64,000 bases of DNA from Engraulis encrasicolus (Eukaryota; Chordata; Actinopteri; Clupeiformes; Engraulidae): assembly GCF_034702125.1 (NCBI RefSeq), contig NC_085872.1, forward strand, positions 33,682,088 through 33,746,087. Direction: 5' to 3'. Under the pieces are notes generated by a model. It saw only the letters and a list, made by a program, of their open reading frames with translations. It did not search any database and was not told the origin of the DNA. Shown here piece by piece: positions 28,764 through 56,268 of this stretch (position 1 is the first letter of the stretch; each line of letters begins with the position of its first letter). Made by a program: the position numbers and the translations under genes.

Positions 28764-30454
28764 CTTTCTAGTTGAAATGTATTGTAGTATGTCCAGTAAC
28801 ACTCAATGGCAACCAGGAGCTGTCCTTAATTTAGTGTGTGGTGTGAATGGGCAGATGTGTCTCTGCTTCCCTCTCTGTTGTCACTTGACATGCATGCATT
28901 AATTCTTATCCTTAGCTTTTAGTCAATGTACAGCCTCTTGTTGCAAATGTGTAACCAACACTGAGTCAATTGTAACCGCTGTTCATCCCTGCATTTCTGG
29001 AGGTGAGGGTATTGTTGCGCTCTAGATGTTTAGAAAAATAAGTAGGTGCATGGATCCAAAAAGTAGAGTTCAAAGTGGGAGCAGGTTGGCACACTAAATG
29101 AGAATCCCTGCATTTCTGACATGAATATGGACAAAATATCCATACCACCAAGGCATATTAACTAAAACTAACTAAAAAATAGTTTAAATACATTGTTTGT
29201 AGCATATCTTAGCAAATAAAAAATGTAAGTTAATGTACAACTTGGTGAAAGAATACAGAGTAAAATGCAAAATATTTGCATTTTGCTTTAACTAATAAAA
29301 TGTTATTTCGGTAGCCTAAGTGAAACAAGGTCAGGGCAGACTGGTACGGATCACTGTTAAACAGTGTTGTGGTATCACTTTTGAATACTGAACCAGCAAG
29401 ACAGACTCGCCAACAGAACTTTTTATGAATTACTTTATTTAAAAGACAAGTGATGTCAAATCTGCTCACTAAATAAAATTAATGAACACATTTACAAACC
29501 CAAACAAAAGATATTTACTTTAAATTCATTTCTCTTTTACAAAGCTTACAAAGCCACACATTACGTTAACTTAGAATTCGGCAAAATACAAAACACACAC
29601 AAATGTAAAACAAAACAGTCAACCACAAATCCACCAGTCAAAAAGGGGATGACTCTACCCTGGCAAACTAAAGTCACTGTTTATAAACGAGCAAAAGCTT
29701 ACACTGATTGACCAAGGGACACTGTGTACTCCTTTTGGATCTCAGCAATACTGTCTGGGAACTGACATTTATGCTCAAGTCTGTGAACACACTGAAACCA
29801 CTTAGAAGATTGAAATAAAATGTTGTGGTTAACTCTTCACGTGGCTGCATGACAAAAACTGCTTCTGTGATGTTATGACACCAACTTGTTTTCACAAAGC
29901 TGATCTTTGCTTTCTATATACATTTTGGACCCATATTACAGCAAACACTTGTAAAAAAACATACTTTTCCAGTATTATTCAACACAAACAAAATTATAAC
30001 AGTTGGTTAAAGCACTGTTTATGCAGTGCCTTTGAGCAACAGCCACAAAGCTGTTGCTGTTTGAAAATGTGCACCCTTTCTACAAGAGGCCTTTTAGTGC
30101 ATTCTGTTATTTAGCTTTACTGTAAACTGCTCCATAGTATTAAACTGGAAAGTCCATTGACTGAAGAGCTGGTCTATGTATTGCCTACTTTATTTGTTAC
30201 GGTGTTAAGATGCTACACTTCATATTGATTTCCAAAAATATCCCTCATCTGCTGGATATTTCTGTTACTAACTCGAGAGCCCAAGGTGGGGACAGTAATA
30301 CATTTTTGGAAGATCACTATGCCCAGTCAATGGCTAAAATGGCACAAGGAAGTTGTGGTCTATTCGTGGTGATTGCTTGCTTTCCCAACTTTACTTGACT
30401 TGTTTGCTGGCTGAGACTTAAGAGGAGCCACACTGACAGAACTGTCACACTTAG
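28764..30454. other. Intergenic, 5' side of slc1a1-like gene
   Basis: Both neighbours are on the minus strand. AT-rich sequence with no recognisable exon or repeat boundary. Any 5' untranslated exon of slc1a1 should lie here but I could not place it. Confidence 0.45.
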
Positions 30455-30633
30455 GGTGCTTTTCCACTGCTGTTTTTCTGGTAGGCCTACAGCTCGACAC
30501 AGCGCAACTCAAGTCACCACTTTTTACTTTTCAAATAGGCACGACACAGCGCAATCGTAATGCAAAAAGTGGCGGGCGAGTCGCGCTGTGTCAAGCTGTA
30601 GGCCTACCAGAAAACCGTCAGTGGAAAAGCGAC
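30455..30633. repeat. Fold-back MITE
   Basis: GGTGCTTTTCCACTG pairs with CAGTGGAAAAGCGAC. The pairing continues through TTCTGGTAGGCCTACAGC and CGACACAGCGC, giving a long hairpin. Both arms contain the octamer TAGGCCTA. Confidence 0.75.
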
Positions 30634-30892
30634 ATAAATGTCTCACACACTCTTTCAGTGCATCAGACATCCTTCACTGGGTTTCCATGTCCCAGATGTG
30701 TAGTTGTGTTCTGAAAACCCTGTATCCTACTGCCAGTCAAACCATCTACACCGTTTAGATGCAGATACCGAGTTCAAAATCATGTGACACTCAGAGGCAA
30801 GTTCAGAGGAGATGAATAGGAATACATTAAACACTCTGGGACATATCAACCAGATGTCCCAGAAAAGTAAATCAAAGTTAAATTAGAACTAG

Positions 30893-31048
30893 GCACCACT
30901 GCTATTCAAAGTTTTATTTTTTCCACACGCACCGACGCGTTTTGACTCGCGCAGGTCTTTTTCACCCTCTGATGCCATTTTCCCTTGAAGAGCACCTGCA
31001 CAACATTTGATTGAGACCCAAGGCAGTGCTCTCCCATCTCTCTCCTTT
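30893..31048 (-). mobile_element. Short retroposon with 16-bp target duplication
   Basis: The 16-bp word GTTAAATTAGAACTAG occurs at 30877-30892 and again at 31049-31064, bracketing 156 bp. Read on the minus strand the insert contains GTCAAAACGCGTC and AATAAAAC, resembling the hairpin element near 56190. A long perfect TSD implies LINE-machinery insertion. Confidence 0.7.
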
Positions 31049-31584
31049 GTTAAATTAGAACTAGTCAACTAAAATTCAAACAACTGAGTTTACTTTTTGT
31101 TTTACTTGTTTCATGTTTTAACATACTCAGGGAGTGGTATAACATCCCTTTCAGTTAATCTTTGCTCTACACAGTTGCACGTGATATCCTGTTACTGGTA
31201 ATACAAGCACCAATAATTTGTGATATAAATAACAGTTTTCTAATTCTTAAATTTCAGGATCTTAAACAACATGAGTGGTATAAAGAGTAGTATAAAATAG
31301 TTGCCTATTGACTGCGAAAGAGCCACTACATGTAGCCAGCTGGCTATGTCCCAAAACATCACATCTGACAGAAAACGTCAAGAACTGTGCAATAAAACAA
31401 AATAGTATTTTAAAACCAACGAGAAAGAGCTTTGTATTCTGTATGTGTGTGGATTGTCCACCATGGAATTGACAAAGCTGTAAAAGAAAGGCATGCAGTG
31501 CATTTGAGCAAACCCTACCCACCCAACTACCCCAAACTGATTCTAGAATGACCACAGTTCCATGTAGTCTCTGACCCTACCTTA

Positions 31585-31929
31585 AGCCAGGCTCAAACTA
31601 TACGAATATCGGCCCTATTCTCGACTGAACCCCTTACGACCATTGGCACGTTACCCCACAGGACCATCGCAAGCGATTGTCAGGCAAGATTTCCTCATCG
31701 TGACCAACGTTCTAAGATAGAATTTTGTAGGCGCAATGGGTCGTCGATCACAAATTGTAGGTATCAAACATTGTTTGATATGTAAGACCCAAAATAGAAC
31801 GTCGGACATTGTCTCTGGTGTTTACGATCAGGGATAAGATTGACACCTGCGATTCTCCTTAATGTGTGCGGCGCAAACCAACGTCAGAATTGGACACAAA
31901 ATCGGGAGTCGTGTAGTTTGAGCCTGGCT
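31585..31929. mobile_element. PIF/Harbinger-type MITE, TTA TSD
   Basis: Inverted ends AGCCAGGCTCAAACTA and TAGTTTGAGCCTGGCT are bordered by TTA at 31582-31584 and 31930-31932. 345 bp and non-coding. It lies downstream of tspan5's stop codon, possibly in its 3' UTR. Confidence 0.75.
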
Positions 31930-32295
31930 TTAGAGTTTATAAAATAACTTATCGAAAAAGACTGTGTCTGTGTAAGAAAGGGTAAGTCTGAAAGCTGTCA
32001 TACACCTCTACTTTCCACAACCTAACATCACATAGGTTATCCACTTACTATGCAATGTCATTCAGTGCTTACTTGAACAAACAAACTTACAAAGTATCTG
32101 TGTGTTTTTTTCTTCCATCTAGTATATGATTCAGATATAAAGTGCTGCATACTGTACTTGAAATGTGTATCAGATGTGCAGTATCCTGGTGAGGTTCCTG
32201 ATGCAACTCAGCTTCATCCTGGCTGAGTGTCTAGTGTGCATGTGGGTGAGTTCCAGTCCATAGAAAATGAGGGGATGATGTGTCCATGTGTGTGT

Positions 32296-32301
32296 CCGTG
32301 T

Positions 32302-32351
<50 letters not shown>
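32296..32351. repeat. (GT)n microsatellite
   Basis: Near-pure GT downstream of the tspan5-like stop codon, probably in the 3' UTR. Confidence 0.9.
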
Positions 32352-32353
<2 letters not shown>

Positions 32354-32529
32354 CTGTGTGTATGTGCGCGTCCTTGGGTCCGGCCCCATGTGACCTCTGT
32401 TAGGTGAACAAGCTGGCAAAAGGAAAAGATTGGGCATCAGGAGCAATAACACAATAGGTAAGAATAAAAACAATGGCAATATGGCATAGAAAAACAGATT
32501 AAAGAGGTTAACATGCATTTTAAAGATCC

Positions 32530-48383
<15,854 letters not shown>

Positions 48384-48760
48384 GATTAGTAGGCTATCCC
48401 TAAACGCTGGAGACGAGAATAAAAACCGTTAATTGCTCTTTGAGTAAAATGGTCTAGACCCCTTTCCAGTCTCCCGATGGGCTGTGCTACCGTTCCGATA
48501 AACAAGTCATCTTGTCTCCAGCTTGTCACAGGATTTCCCCTCTTGCTTTGGGGTGTTGTGTTACACAGAAATTCGCTTCTATTATTATTGGGAAGCAGTG
48601 TCGACGGTGCAATTTCAGTACTGTTGTTCCCTGTACTTCCTGGTCAACGGCGCCATCTTCTTCTGCGAAAGTGGGATCTTCCGCCGGCTCCAATGTCGTC
48701 ATCCCTTCTGGCTAGAGCGATGAGGGCCAAACCATCACGGCTACGCACGTCTCTGTGAGA
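48384..48760 (-). promoter_or_regulatory. tspan5: Probable tspan5 5' UTR and promoter
   Basis: Upstream of the tspan5 start codon the minus strand reads AAGATGGCGCC at 48649-48659, a good YY1-type element, in a locally CG-containing stretch. The transcription start is not visible. Plus-strand ORFs here (48477-48758) look incidental. Confidence 0.45.
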
Positions 48761-48888
48761 TACAATTTCACGTTGTTGTTATTTATTTTGTGTGTTTGCT
48801 GCTTGCAAATTGGGCTCACTTGAGCACGCATTCATTTTGGCCAATTCAAATTCATGGACTAACTCAAATAGCCTAATTATAGCTTTAC

Positions 48889-48892
<4 letters not shown>

Positions 48893-48975
<83 letters not shown>
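48893..48975. repeat. (TA)n microsatellite at the LINE 3' border
   Basis: About 40 TA units stop exactly where the LINE tail begins. A shorter (AT)n lies at the other LINE border near 52699. Confidence 0.9.
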
Positions 48976-48977
<2 letters not shown>

Positions 48978-49334
48978 AGTAGGTTTTTTTTATTGTCAAT
49001 TTCTTTACATGCACTGGTCATACAAAGAATTTGAAATTACATTTCTTGCTTTCCCATACAGACATAGACTAATCTAGGTAAGGACATAGACAGTATAGAC
49101 ATAGACAGTAGCCTACTTATACATGGACTTAAGACAGTATGGACATAGACAGTGCTCATACAGACATTTAAAGTGCAAGACTGGACAACAGAAGACTTGT
49201 AGAGGACATACATTAAGAGGTATTGTTGTGCTTTTGTGCTTTTCCTAAAAAAGTCCTTTATAGCGTTCTGACATGGTAATAGTAGCATTTTGAAGAAAAA
49301 TAAATATTAAAAAGGTTTGTCAAGTACACCAGCA

Positions 49335-49399
<65 letters not shown>

Positions 49400-49521
49400 T
49401 TAGTGCAGGTAGAAGGTGCGGTGTGCGTCTGTGTGTGTGTTCGTGTGTCTGTGTGTGTGTGTGTGTGTCAGTGTGTGTCAGTGTGTTTATGTTTGGGTTT
49501 AGTGCAGAAAGTGCAGTGTGC

Positions 49522-49613
<92 letters not shown>

Positions 49614-52600
49614 ATGTTTTGAGTTAGTGCAGGTTGAAAGTTCAGTCACAAGTATAGTAGTGCAGGTGGAATGTTCAGTCGCAGATATGGTGGTGGGGGA
49701 TGGGGGGCGGGGGGTTGTCAGTGGCCTTGCTGGCTAGAGGCTGACAGTGGAGGGAGAGTGGGTTGAGTGTTCAGCATCTTGATCGCTTGGTGCATTGTGC
49801 TGCTCGCCAGCCTGGTGGTACGGGAACGGAGGCGGCTGTACCTCTTTCCAGAGGGCAGGAGGCTGAACAGTTTGTGTGCAGGGTGGCTTGTGTCTTTGAT
49901 GATCATCAGTGCTTTCCGGGTGAGGCGTGTGGTGTAAATGTCCTGCAGGGAGGGGAGTGGTACTCCAATGATCTTCTTCGCTGTGTTCACAACACGCTGG
50001 AGTGTCTTCCTGTTTTTCTCCGTGCAGCTTCCTCCCCACACTGTGATGCAGTTGGACACGACGCTCTCTATGGTTCCTCTGTAGAATGTTGTCATGATGG
50101 AGGGTGTAGCACTTGCCTTCTTTAGTTTGCGCAGGAAGTAGAGACGCTGATGGGCCTTCTTCGCCAGTGATGTAGTGTTGGTGGTCCAAGAGAGGTCGTC
50201 GCTGATGTGCACTCCGAGGAACTTGGTGCTGCTCACTCTCTCCACAGCATCGCCGTCGATGGTCAGTGGTGGCAGTTGTTTTTGGACCCTTTGGAAGTTG
50301 ACAACAATCTCCTTGGTCTTGTTGACATTCAGCAGGAGGTTGTTGTCTTTGCACCATCTGGCCAGCAGGTCTACTTCTTCTCTGTAGTGAGTCTCATCGC
50401 CCTTGGTGATGAGGCCCACCAGTGTTGTATCATCCGCAAACTTCACTAGATGGTTAGTGCTGTGGGTCGTTGTGCAGTCGTGTGTCAGCAGCGTGAACAG
50501 CAGGGGGCTGAGAACACAACCTTGCGGAGCCCCCGTGCTCAGGGTCAGGGTGCTTGAGGTGTTGTTCCCTACCCGTACTGCTTGTGGTCTTTGCATCAGG
50601 AAGTCCAGCAGCCAGTTGCAGAGGGAGGTGCTGAAACCTAGTTTGTCCAGTTTTCTGATGAGTTGTTGTGGTATTATGGTGTTGAATGCTGAACTGAAGT
50701 CAATGAACAGCATTCTCACATATGAGTCTTTATTGTCCAAGTGGGTGAGGGCTGGATGGAGGGCAGAGCAAATTGCATCCTCCGTGGATCGCTTGGCTCG
50801 GTATGCGAACTGGTAGGGGTCTAGGGTGGGGGGTAGGGTGGCTTTGATGTGTGACAGGACTAGCCGTTCGAAGCACTTCATGATTATGGGCGTCAGTGCT
50901 ACAGGACGGTAGTCATTGAAGCATGATGGTGATGATTTCTTCGGCACAGGTATGATGGTAGCAGCTTTGAAAAGTGATGGGATGACTGCTTGCTCCAGAG
51001 AGATGTTAAAGATGTCTATGAAGACATCCTTCAGCTCTTCTGCACAATCCTTCAACACTCGGCCTGGTATGTTGTCTGGGCCAGCTGCTTTGCGTGGGTT
51101 GATGGTGGCCAGTGTCCTCTTAACACTGGCAGAGGACAGGTAAAGGGGTTGATCATGGGGGGGAGGGGGAGTTTTCTGTGGGTGAGTGTCATTTTGTGCT
51201 TCAAAGCGGGCAAAGAAACTGTTCAGGTCGTTTAGCAGAGAGGTGTTGTTGTCACAGCTTCGTGGTGCAGGCTTATAGTCCGTGATGGCCTGTATGCCCT
51301 GCCACAGGCTCTGTGCATCTCTGCTGTCTTTGAAGTGTGTTGTTATTTTGTCTGAGTATTCTTTTTTTGCTTTCCTGATGCCCTGGGACAGGTTTGCCCT
51401 TGCTGTCTTTAGGCCAGCTACGTCTCCTGCTCTGAAGGCTTTGTCTCTGGCCCTCAGCAGTCGGTGAACGTCTCCTGTGAACCATGGCTTCTGGTTGGCC
51501 CTGGTGGTGATGTGTTTTATTTCTGTAACATCATCGATGCATTTTGTGATGTAGGAGGTCACGGTGTCTGTGTACTCCTCAATGTCAATGTGATTGCTGT
51601 GGGTGGCAGCTGTTTTGAAAATGTCCCAGTCTGTGGTTTCAAAACAGTCCTGTAGTCGTGAGATGGCTCCCTCAGGCCATTTTCTCACCTCCTTCTGAAC
51701 TGGTTTGGTGAGTTTTGCCCTTTGTCTGTAAGCTGGCAGTAGGAGAATCGTTGTGTGGTCTGATGATCCAATGTGGGGGATGGGCTTTGCCTTGTATGCT
51801 CTCTTCTGATTTGTGTAAACGAGGTCCAGGGTGTTTTGTTCTCTTGTTGGGAAGTTGACATGTTGATGAAATTTTGGAAGTACTGTTTTGAGATTTCCGT
51901 CGTTGAAATCTCCCAGTACCACTGTGAAGGCATCTGGGTGTGCATCTTGTTGTTCACTGATGCCCCGATGCAGCTCGTTCAGTGCCTCGCTTTTGACGCT
52001 GTTGTTGTTGCTGGGTGCGAGGTAGACGGCGACTAATAGGATAGCGGATATTTCTCTGGGTAGATAGAAGGGTCGGCACTTGATGATCATGAACTCCACT
52101 CGTGGAGAGCAGTGCCTCTGTACTACCGTAGCATTATTGCACCAAGCATCATGTGTGTAGACACATATTCCTCCCCCTCGTTTTTTCTCTGCAAGGGCTC
52201 TGTCCGCTCGGTGGCACGTTAGTTGTTCCAGTTGTAAAGCCGAATCGGGTATGCCGTCGTTCAGCCATGATTCGGTGAACACCGTAACGCAGCAGTTCCT
52301 CACGGTTTTGTTCGCTGATCTTAGTAGCCGTATGTCATCCATCTTATTGTCCAGAGATCTGACGTTTGCCAAGAGAATTGATGGTATTGCTGGACGAGTT
52401 GGGTTGGCTGCAAGCTGTGTCTCGACGCCACCTCGTTTGCCCCTTTTCCTAATTCTGGAGCATCGCTTTCGGTGTCGGCATGTAGGCGATGCAGACGGGT
52501 CCGATGTAGTCCTATGCCGCCGCAGAATTCCTAGTTCTTCCAGAGTCTTCGTTGGTACATCCAATACATTGCTTAAGTTGTCCATTCTTATCTGCAACAG

Positions 52601-52699
52601 CTGTTGCCGACTGTACGTGCGTTCCGACATATTTTCCGACGATAGACATTTCGAAAGACACATTTTAACACAAATAAACACTGAAAGTTGGGAAACCAA
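48976..52699 (-). mobile_element. LINE copy 1, apparently near full length
   Basis: Minus-strand non-LTR retrotransposon with an intact endonuclease/reverse-transcriptase ORF and a 0.74-kb 3' UTR. The 3' UTR contains two long GT tracts (49341-49392, 49523-49612) and a shorter GT-rich block between them. The 3' end (…GACAATAAAAAAAACCTACTTG) matches copy 2. Both borders abut TA repeats, so it probably inserted into a (TA)n stretch. Confidence 0.85.
49718..52663 (-). CDS. LINE ORF: AP endonuclease plus reverse transcriptase
   Basis: 981 codons from the first ATG at 52663 (the frame is open from 52699), with no stop or frameshift. The N-terminal 110 residues are basic. The endonuclease follows (LLANVRSLDNKMDD, TESWLND, VLGDFNDGN, IGSSDHTTI). 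The reverse transcriptase then shows [66 protein letters not shown] and the catalytic FADDTTLVG. The end is Arg/Ser-rich. It makes and inserts its own DNA copies by target-primed reverse transcription. The order and motifs fit the jockey group (CR1/L2/Rex-like). Intact, so possibly still active. Confidence 0.92.
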   Translation of the reverse strand: MCLSKCLSSENMSERTYSRQQLLQIRMDNLSNVLDVPTKTLEELGILRRHRTTSDPSASPTCRHRKRCSRIRKRGKRGGVETQLAANPTRPAIPSILLANVRSLDNKMDDIRLLRSANKTVRNCCVTVFTESWLNDGIPDSALQLEQLTCHRADRALAEKKRGGGICVYTHDAWCNNATVVQRHCSPRVEFMIIKCRPFYLPREISAILLVAVYLAPSNNNSVKSEALNELHRGISEQQDAHPDAFTVVLGDFNDGNLKTVLPKFHQHVNFPTREQNTLDLVYTNQKRAYKAKPIPHIGSSDHTTILLLPAYRQRAKLTKPVQKEVRKWPEGAISRLQDCFETTDWDIFKTAATHSNHIDIEEYTDTVTSYITKCIDDVTEIKHITTRANQKPWFTGDVHRLLRARDKAFRAGDVAGLKTARANLSQGIRKAKKEYSDKITTHFKDSRDAQSLWQGIQAITDYKPAPRSCDNNTSLLNDLNSFFARFEAQNDTHPQKTPPPPHDQPLYLSSASVKRTLATINPRKAAGPDNIPGRVLKDCAEELKDVFIDIFNISLEQAVIPSLFKAATIIPVPKKSSPSCFNDYRPVALTPIIMKCFERLVLSHIKATLPPTLDPYQFAYRAKRSTEDAICSALHPALTHLDNKDSYVRMLFIDFSSAFNTIIPQQLIRKLDKLGFSTSLCNWLLDFLMQRPQAVRVGNNTSSTLTLSTGAPQGCVLSPLLFTLLTHDCTTTHSTNHLVKFADDTTLVGLITKGDETHYREEVDLLARWCKDNNLLLNVNKTKEIVVNFQRVQKQLPPLTIDGDAVERVSSTKFLGVHISDDLSWTTNTTSLAKKAHQRLYFLRKLKKASATPSIMTTFYRGTIESVVSNCITVWGGSCTEKNRKTLQRVVNTAKKIIGVPLPSLQDIYTTRLTRKALMIIKDTSHPAHKLFSLLPSGKRYSRLRSRTTRLASSTMHQAIKMLNTQPTLPPLSASSQQGH

Positions 52700-53474
52700 T
52701 ATATATATATAGGCTATGTATATATAAATGATCCATATTTATTTATTTTTTTATGTTTTTAATGGTTTAAAGGGTCGCTGTCTGTCCTGCACCCATTGAA
52801 AAACTTCTGATGACAACGCTTGTGAGGCTCAGGCTGTAACCTGTGTAAACTAGTATGCAGTATCTTTGATCTGAGATTTGCTGCCTCTGGTCTGTTTCAA
52901 AAGGCAACCTAAGGTTTGTCTCCCTGTCTGTTCGCCTATAGTGTGTGTGTGCTGTCTGCATGAGGAACAGGGAATACAGCGCATTTTCATGGTCCCAGTT
53001 CAGCCCTGCATCAAACACACATAGGCTACAAATAACTCTTAGCACGCACATACACACGCGCACATACACACAAGTCAAGTCAAGTCAAGTCAAGTCAAGT
53101 TTATTGTCAATTTCTTTACATGCACTGGTCATACAAAGAATTTGAAATTGCGTTTCTTGCTCTCCCATGCAGACATAGACTAATCTAGGTAAGGACATAG
53201 ACAGTATAGACATAGACAGTACTCATACATGGACATAGACAGTATGGACGTAGACATTGCTCATACAGACATTTAAAGTGCAAGACTGGACAACAGAAGA
53301 CTTGTAGAGAACATTCATTAAGAGGAGGTATTTTGTTGTGCTTTTTTTAAAAGTCCTTTATAGCGTTCTGACATAGTAATAGTAGCATTTGAAGAAAATA
53401 AATAATTAAAAAAAAGGTTTTATTAAATACACCAGCAGCAGTATGTGTGTGTGTGTGTGTGTTTGTATGTGTTT

Positions 53475-53542
<68 letters not shown>

Positions 53543-53588
53543 TAGTGCAGGTAGAAAGTGCGGTGTGCGTCTGTGTGTGTGTGTACCT

Positions 53589-53627
<39 letters not shown>

Positions 53628-53688
53628 TGAGTATGAGTTGTGTGTCAGTGTGTGTATGTTTGGGTTTTGTGCAGAAAGTGCAGTGTGC

Positions 53689-53772
<84 letters not shown>

Positions 53773-54645
53773 ATGTTTTGAGTTAGTGCAGTTGAAAGTT
53801 CAGTCACAGATGTAGTAGTGCAGGTGAATGTTCAGTCGCAGATATGGTGGTGGGATTAGGGGGGGAGCGTTGTCAGTGGCCTGGCTGGCTAGAGGCTGAC
53901 AGTGAAGGGAGAGTGGGTTGAGTGTTCAGTATCTTGATTGCTTGATGCATCGTGCTGCTTGCAAGCCTGGTGGTACAGGAACGGAGGCGCCTGTACCTCT
54001 TTCCAGAGGGCAGGAGGCTGAACAGTTTGTGTGCAGGGTGGCTTGTGTCTTTGATGACAGTGTTTCCCATACATTGAGGAAACTATGGCGGCCCGCCATA
54101 GTTTAAATTTGGCCGCCATAGTTTACGAAAATGTAAAAAAAAAAAAAAAAAATTTTTTTTTTTAATTTTTTTTTTTTTTTTAACGATATCCGTTTTTGTT
54201 AAAAAACGATTTGAATTAGGCCTACGATTTTGAATTTCCTTCGCATTTTCCTCCTGGAGTAAATACATCCTATAGACTCACAGAATGAGGGGAAAGCATT
54301 AGGAAGTGACCGTAAGGGTATTACAGTTGATTCATGTGTGCACACGTGTAACATCGGGTGAGTAACAGAACATTTGCGCAACGATGCGTTATGACACGCC
54401 GATATGCGAGGATCTTCGTCCAAATCGCTTATCGCATGCATCATCGCTGACTGCGTTTACATCGCGTGCCACGTGTAAGGGAAATGTTAGTAGTTGACAT
54501 GTATGGAATTCACTTCAATTTGTGCTGTTTCTTGCTTCAGTTGTGGACAAAACGATTGCCCAAACTCACAATAGAAAGCCTTTGCTGTGCTACTGTCCCA
54601 GAGAGCTGAAAAAAAAAAAACCTTCATAGAAGAAGTCACACTTAA

Positions 54646-55488
54646 AGGATTTATCCGGAGTTGGAACAAGTTTGCCTGATTTTTGCATGTTTGGGATGAA
54701 ATATAGTCACTCTAGAGCAAAATCAAGGCAAAAGGATGCGTTTTGAGAAAGTTTGATAATATCACGTTACCCTCGTTAGCCATATCAGCTATGCAATATT
54801 ATGAAAGATGCGGGCATCGTTTTTCGGCGGTTACACACATTTCAAAAACACAACATTTTAAAGTCTTGCACAACTCAAAACAACGTCACACGTACCTCAT
54901 AATATGTTGAGGGTATCCACACATAAACCCAAGTGTCCAAAGCCCTTCATGTATTCTTGAAAGGTCTGCAGAATGTGTTTTGTGAAGCTACTACCTTGAG
55001 AATATCTAAATTACGGTCAAGACAACTATTTGACACTTAAGTCCACCAAGTAGATTGCCGAGTGCGTCGCACCATCAGCTGTGGTTACTCGCTATGGAAA
55101 CCCAGTTGTCTTGACCGTAATTTAGATATTCTCAAGGTAGTAGCTTCACAAAACACATTCTGCAGACCTTTCAATAATAGGCCTACATGAAGGGCTTTGG
55201 ACACTTGGGTTTATGTGTGGATACCCTCAACATATTATGAGGTACGTGTGACGTTGTTTTGAGTTGTGCAAGACTTTAAAATGTTGTGTTTTTGAAATGT
55301 GTGTAACCGCCGAAAAACGATGCCCGCATCTTTCATATTGCATAGCTGATATGGCTAACGAGGCTAACGTGATATTATCAAACTTTCCCAAAACACATCC
55401 TTTTGCCTTGATTTTGCTCTAGAGTGACTGTATTTCATCCCAAACATGCAAAAATCAGGCAAACTTGTTCCAACTCCGGATAAATCCT
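54646..55488. mobile_element. Fold-back TTAA element nested in the TIR transposon
   Basis: Two arms of about 385 bp are near-perfect reverse complements around a 75-bp centre (about 55028-55103). Ends AGGATTTATCCGGAGTTGG and CCAACTCCGGATAAATCCT are bordered by TTAA at 54642-54645 and 55489-55492. No ORF. Superfamily as for 1993 and 22943, but almost wholly palindromic. Confidence 0.88.
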
Positions 55489-55514
55489 TTAACAGGGGTG
55501 TTAACCAATCCAAT

Positions 55515-55516
<2 letters not shown>

Positions 55517-55610
<94 letters not shown>
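55517..55610. repeat. (CT)n microsatellite
   Basis: About 47 CT units just right of the fold-back element. Confidence 0.95.
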
Positions 55611-55613
<3 letters not shown>

Positions 55614-56090
55614 CTATTTACCCATAACAAATGGTGAATTTCTGAGCCCTTTTTAATTTGTAGCCTATACCACTGAAGGCATGATAATGCTTCATCATAT
55701 TTTAGAAATAGGGCCTATGTGCCTTTTATATACCAAATGTTTACCAGCACCCATCATGTAGAATGTGTACGCCTACAGATATGTGTGGGGGAAAAGGCAT
55801 AGCCTACCCTCTAAGACCCTTTTTGTCTATGCGTTAACAATTTCACAGTGCTCTTAAATTCTTATCTCTGCTCCTATTTTGTTTTATTATTGTTTCCCAG
55901 ACCCCTGCATGAGGGACGAATGAAACTGTGTTGTAAACAGAAATTATTCACTGTACTGCATTTTTTGACAATGACAATGTACTACTATTATACAAGTCAT
56001 GGGTAAAATCTTATGTCAATTTTCTTCTTGGAGCAGGCGTCACTCTTAATTATTTAACCTCTGAGGGTGCTGGCCCAAATTTCAAATTCA

Positions 56091-56268
56091 ATGTTTCAAG
56101 AAGGAGGCCGCACCTTGCATAGTAGTGTTTTTATTGCACAGACGCGTTTCGGCGTGTGCCTTCTTCAGTGTGCAACACTTCAGTTGCACACTGAAGAAGG
56201 CACACGCCGAAACGCGTCTGTGCAATAAAAACACTACTATGCAAGGTGCGGCCTCCTTCTTGAAACAT
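56091..56268. mobile_element. Perfect 85-bp-arm hairpin
   Basis: The arms 56091-56175 and 56184-56268 are exact reverse complements as far as I can read, with only 8 nt between them. Each arm holds the CTGAAGAAGGCACACGCCG / AAACGCGTC / AATAAAAAC module. Lies inside the 54058-56507 transposon. Confidence 0.88.

Noticed and set aside
48477..48758. Overlapping plus-strand ORFs next to the tspan5 start
   Set aside because: Three frames are open at once, no conserved motif, and the region fits a promoter/5' UTR of the minus-strand gene.
49734..50357. 207-codon minus-strand ORF overlapping the LINE RT
   Set aside because: Alternative frame of the LINE ORF with low-complexity composition.
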